From Bacteroidales bacterium (GTDB taxonomy: Bacteria; Bacteroidota; Bacteroidia; Bacteroidales; UBA932), in contig JAKSKO010000011.1 in assembly GCA_024401715.1 (NCBI GenBank), forward strand, positions 1 to 43,437: a stretch of 43,437 nt of DNA. The letters are read 5' to 3'. The position numbers and the translations under genes were made by a program. Shown one piece after another: positions 42,884-43,437 of the stretch; the stretch's first letter is position 1; every line of letters starts with the position of its first letter. The notes under the pieces are model-generated. The model was not told where the DNA came from, did no database searches, and saw nothing but the letters and a program-made list of their open reading frames with translations.

Positions 42884-43018
42884 CTCTGAATGGACGTACT
42901 CGTTGCCGTTTCTTCCTGTTGAAATCTAAACCGCCAAGTTTATGTTCAGAAGAAAACGTCAAGTAACGTCTTGAATATGTCTATGCCCAGATTCCTATCA
43001 AATAGTAAACTGGACCCG
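42884..43018 (-). promoter_or_regulatory. 5' part of a long untranslated leader
   Basis: From the predicted start near 43012 to the small ORF. No other gene is visible. On the opposite strand a frame ends KDDIQKLHAQCAELNRHL, which looks helical but has an upstream stop and no context. Confidence 0.3.
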
Positions 43019-43049
43019 CAAATATACTAAAAATAAGAACACACATCAA
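43019..43049 (-). promoter_or_regulatory. Promoter of the LysM-lipoprotein operon, touching repeat copy B
   Basis: Minus-strand TTG (43049-43047), 20-nt spacer, TATATTTG (43026-43019): an excellent match to the Bacteroidota consensus. The -33 element is made by the first bases of repeat copy B (the duplicated murA tail), so the promoter was completed by, or tolerated, the repeat junction. Confidence 0.65.
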
Positions 43050-43374
43050 CGCCTTCGGCGCAAAAATATCCCGCTGCAATTAAACTATTGTCCCCAACCA
43101 TTCCGGTGTGGGATTTGCCCGCCTTAGTGGCATTGGTTTTGCCACAAGACGGTCACAAATGATATTCTGTCCACAAAAACCGCCTTCTGCGTGGACAGAA
43201 CAGATATTTTCGGCCGAAATTTCCTGACTCCCGATGCCCCAGGGCATGCCGCCATCGTCATAGAATCCCCAGCCTCACTTTTATGGAATGGCTGGGGATT
43301 CGTATGCCGTTTTCACGCGCTGTGTTCATAGGCGGTGTCTCCAGCCTCGCCCCAAAAATGAGGCTGGGGATTTC
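43046..43374. repeat. Composite repeat, copy B, with a duplicated murA tail
   Basis: Begins with 12 sense codons plus stop reading INAFGAKISRCN, matching the end of MurA (LNALGAKITRCN), then the conserved core identical to copy A, one 51-bp-type palindromic unit (43169-43198) and the inverted-repeat element, whose right arm is degraded (two changes). After 43374 the two copies diverge. No murA body precedes it, so the tail is a duplication. The remaining bases to 43437 hold nothing I recognise. Confidence 0.75.
43262..43374. repeat. Second copy of the 113-bp inverted-repeat element, right arm degraded
   Basis: The left arm (43262-43282) is identical to that in copy A. The right arm (about 43355-43374) differs at two positions (GTGAGG to ATGAGG, and an extra T in the GATT end). 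The internal GGCTGGGGATTC is retained. Confidence 0.55.
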
Positions 43375-43437
43375 GTTGGCTGGTTGAAAAGTGAAGCCGA
43401 AAATCGTCTGCAGCGGCAATGCCAGTTTCGTGGCGGT

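Overview
The window looks like chromosomal DNA of a Bacteroidales (Bacteroidota) bacterium, probably gut-associated; genus cannot be resolved by eye. The evidence is the repeated occurrence of the Bacteroidota promoter (TTG, about 20 nt, TAnnTTTG), weak Shine-Dalgarno sites, and Bacteroidota-typical products: a GSCFA protein, a DUF5020 protein, SusX-style lipoproteins, an OPT-family transporter with PepT, a GH31 with a PA14 insert, and meso-DAP dehydrogenase. No rRNA, tRNA or CRISPR array was seen.

Layout. (1) About 1-9400 is a visibly AT-rich defence island, nearly all on the minus strand: a frameshifted gene at the left edge, a Septu-like pair (ATPase plus HNH nuclease), a two-gene restriction-modification unit (N6-adenine methyltransferase plus a small PD-(D/E)xK-like protein), and then decayed coding sequence, an operator-like repeat and two small-RNA candidates. 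(2) 9415-17395 is a GC-richer minus-strand nucleotide-sugar operon: rmlD, rmlA, rmlB, gmd, fcl, a D-2-hydroxyacid dehydrogenase, galE and a 150-aa unknown, ending in a 3' remnant of rmlC. It would supply dTDP-L-rhamnose precursors, GDP-L-fucose and UDP-galactose for surface glycans. Its roughly 227-nt leader is strongly structured and contains two terminator-like hairpins. (3) 17464-23280 is a tightly packed run, dapB-dapA-GH31-pepC, behind a clear promoter. (4) 23313-35077 holds housekeeping and transport genes: GSCFA protein, DUF5020 protein, an OPT transporter-peptidase T-TSCPD operon, a GH43, groESL, and a DASS transporter with an outer-membrane porin. (5) 35240-37456 is ddh-murA, a peptidoglycan-precursor pair. 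With dapA and dapB it suggests the dehydrogenase route to meso-diaminopimelate and lysine.

(6) 37419-43437 is an accessory segment. A composite repeat (murA 3' tail, a conserved core, 51-bp palindromic units, a long inverted repeat) occurs directly after murA and again in the same orientation at the right edge. Between the two copies lie AT-rich lipoprotein genes and a LysM outer-membrane protein gene, preceded by a long leader with a 41-codon hydrophobic small ORF.

The strongest candidates for something undescribed are the structured attenuator-like leader of the sugar operon, the repeat-bounded lipoprotein island with a duplicated murA tail, and the small-RNA candidates beside the defence island. 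Two of the defence genes are assigned only by motif.
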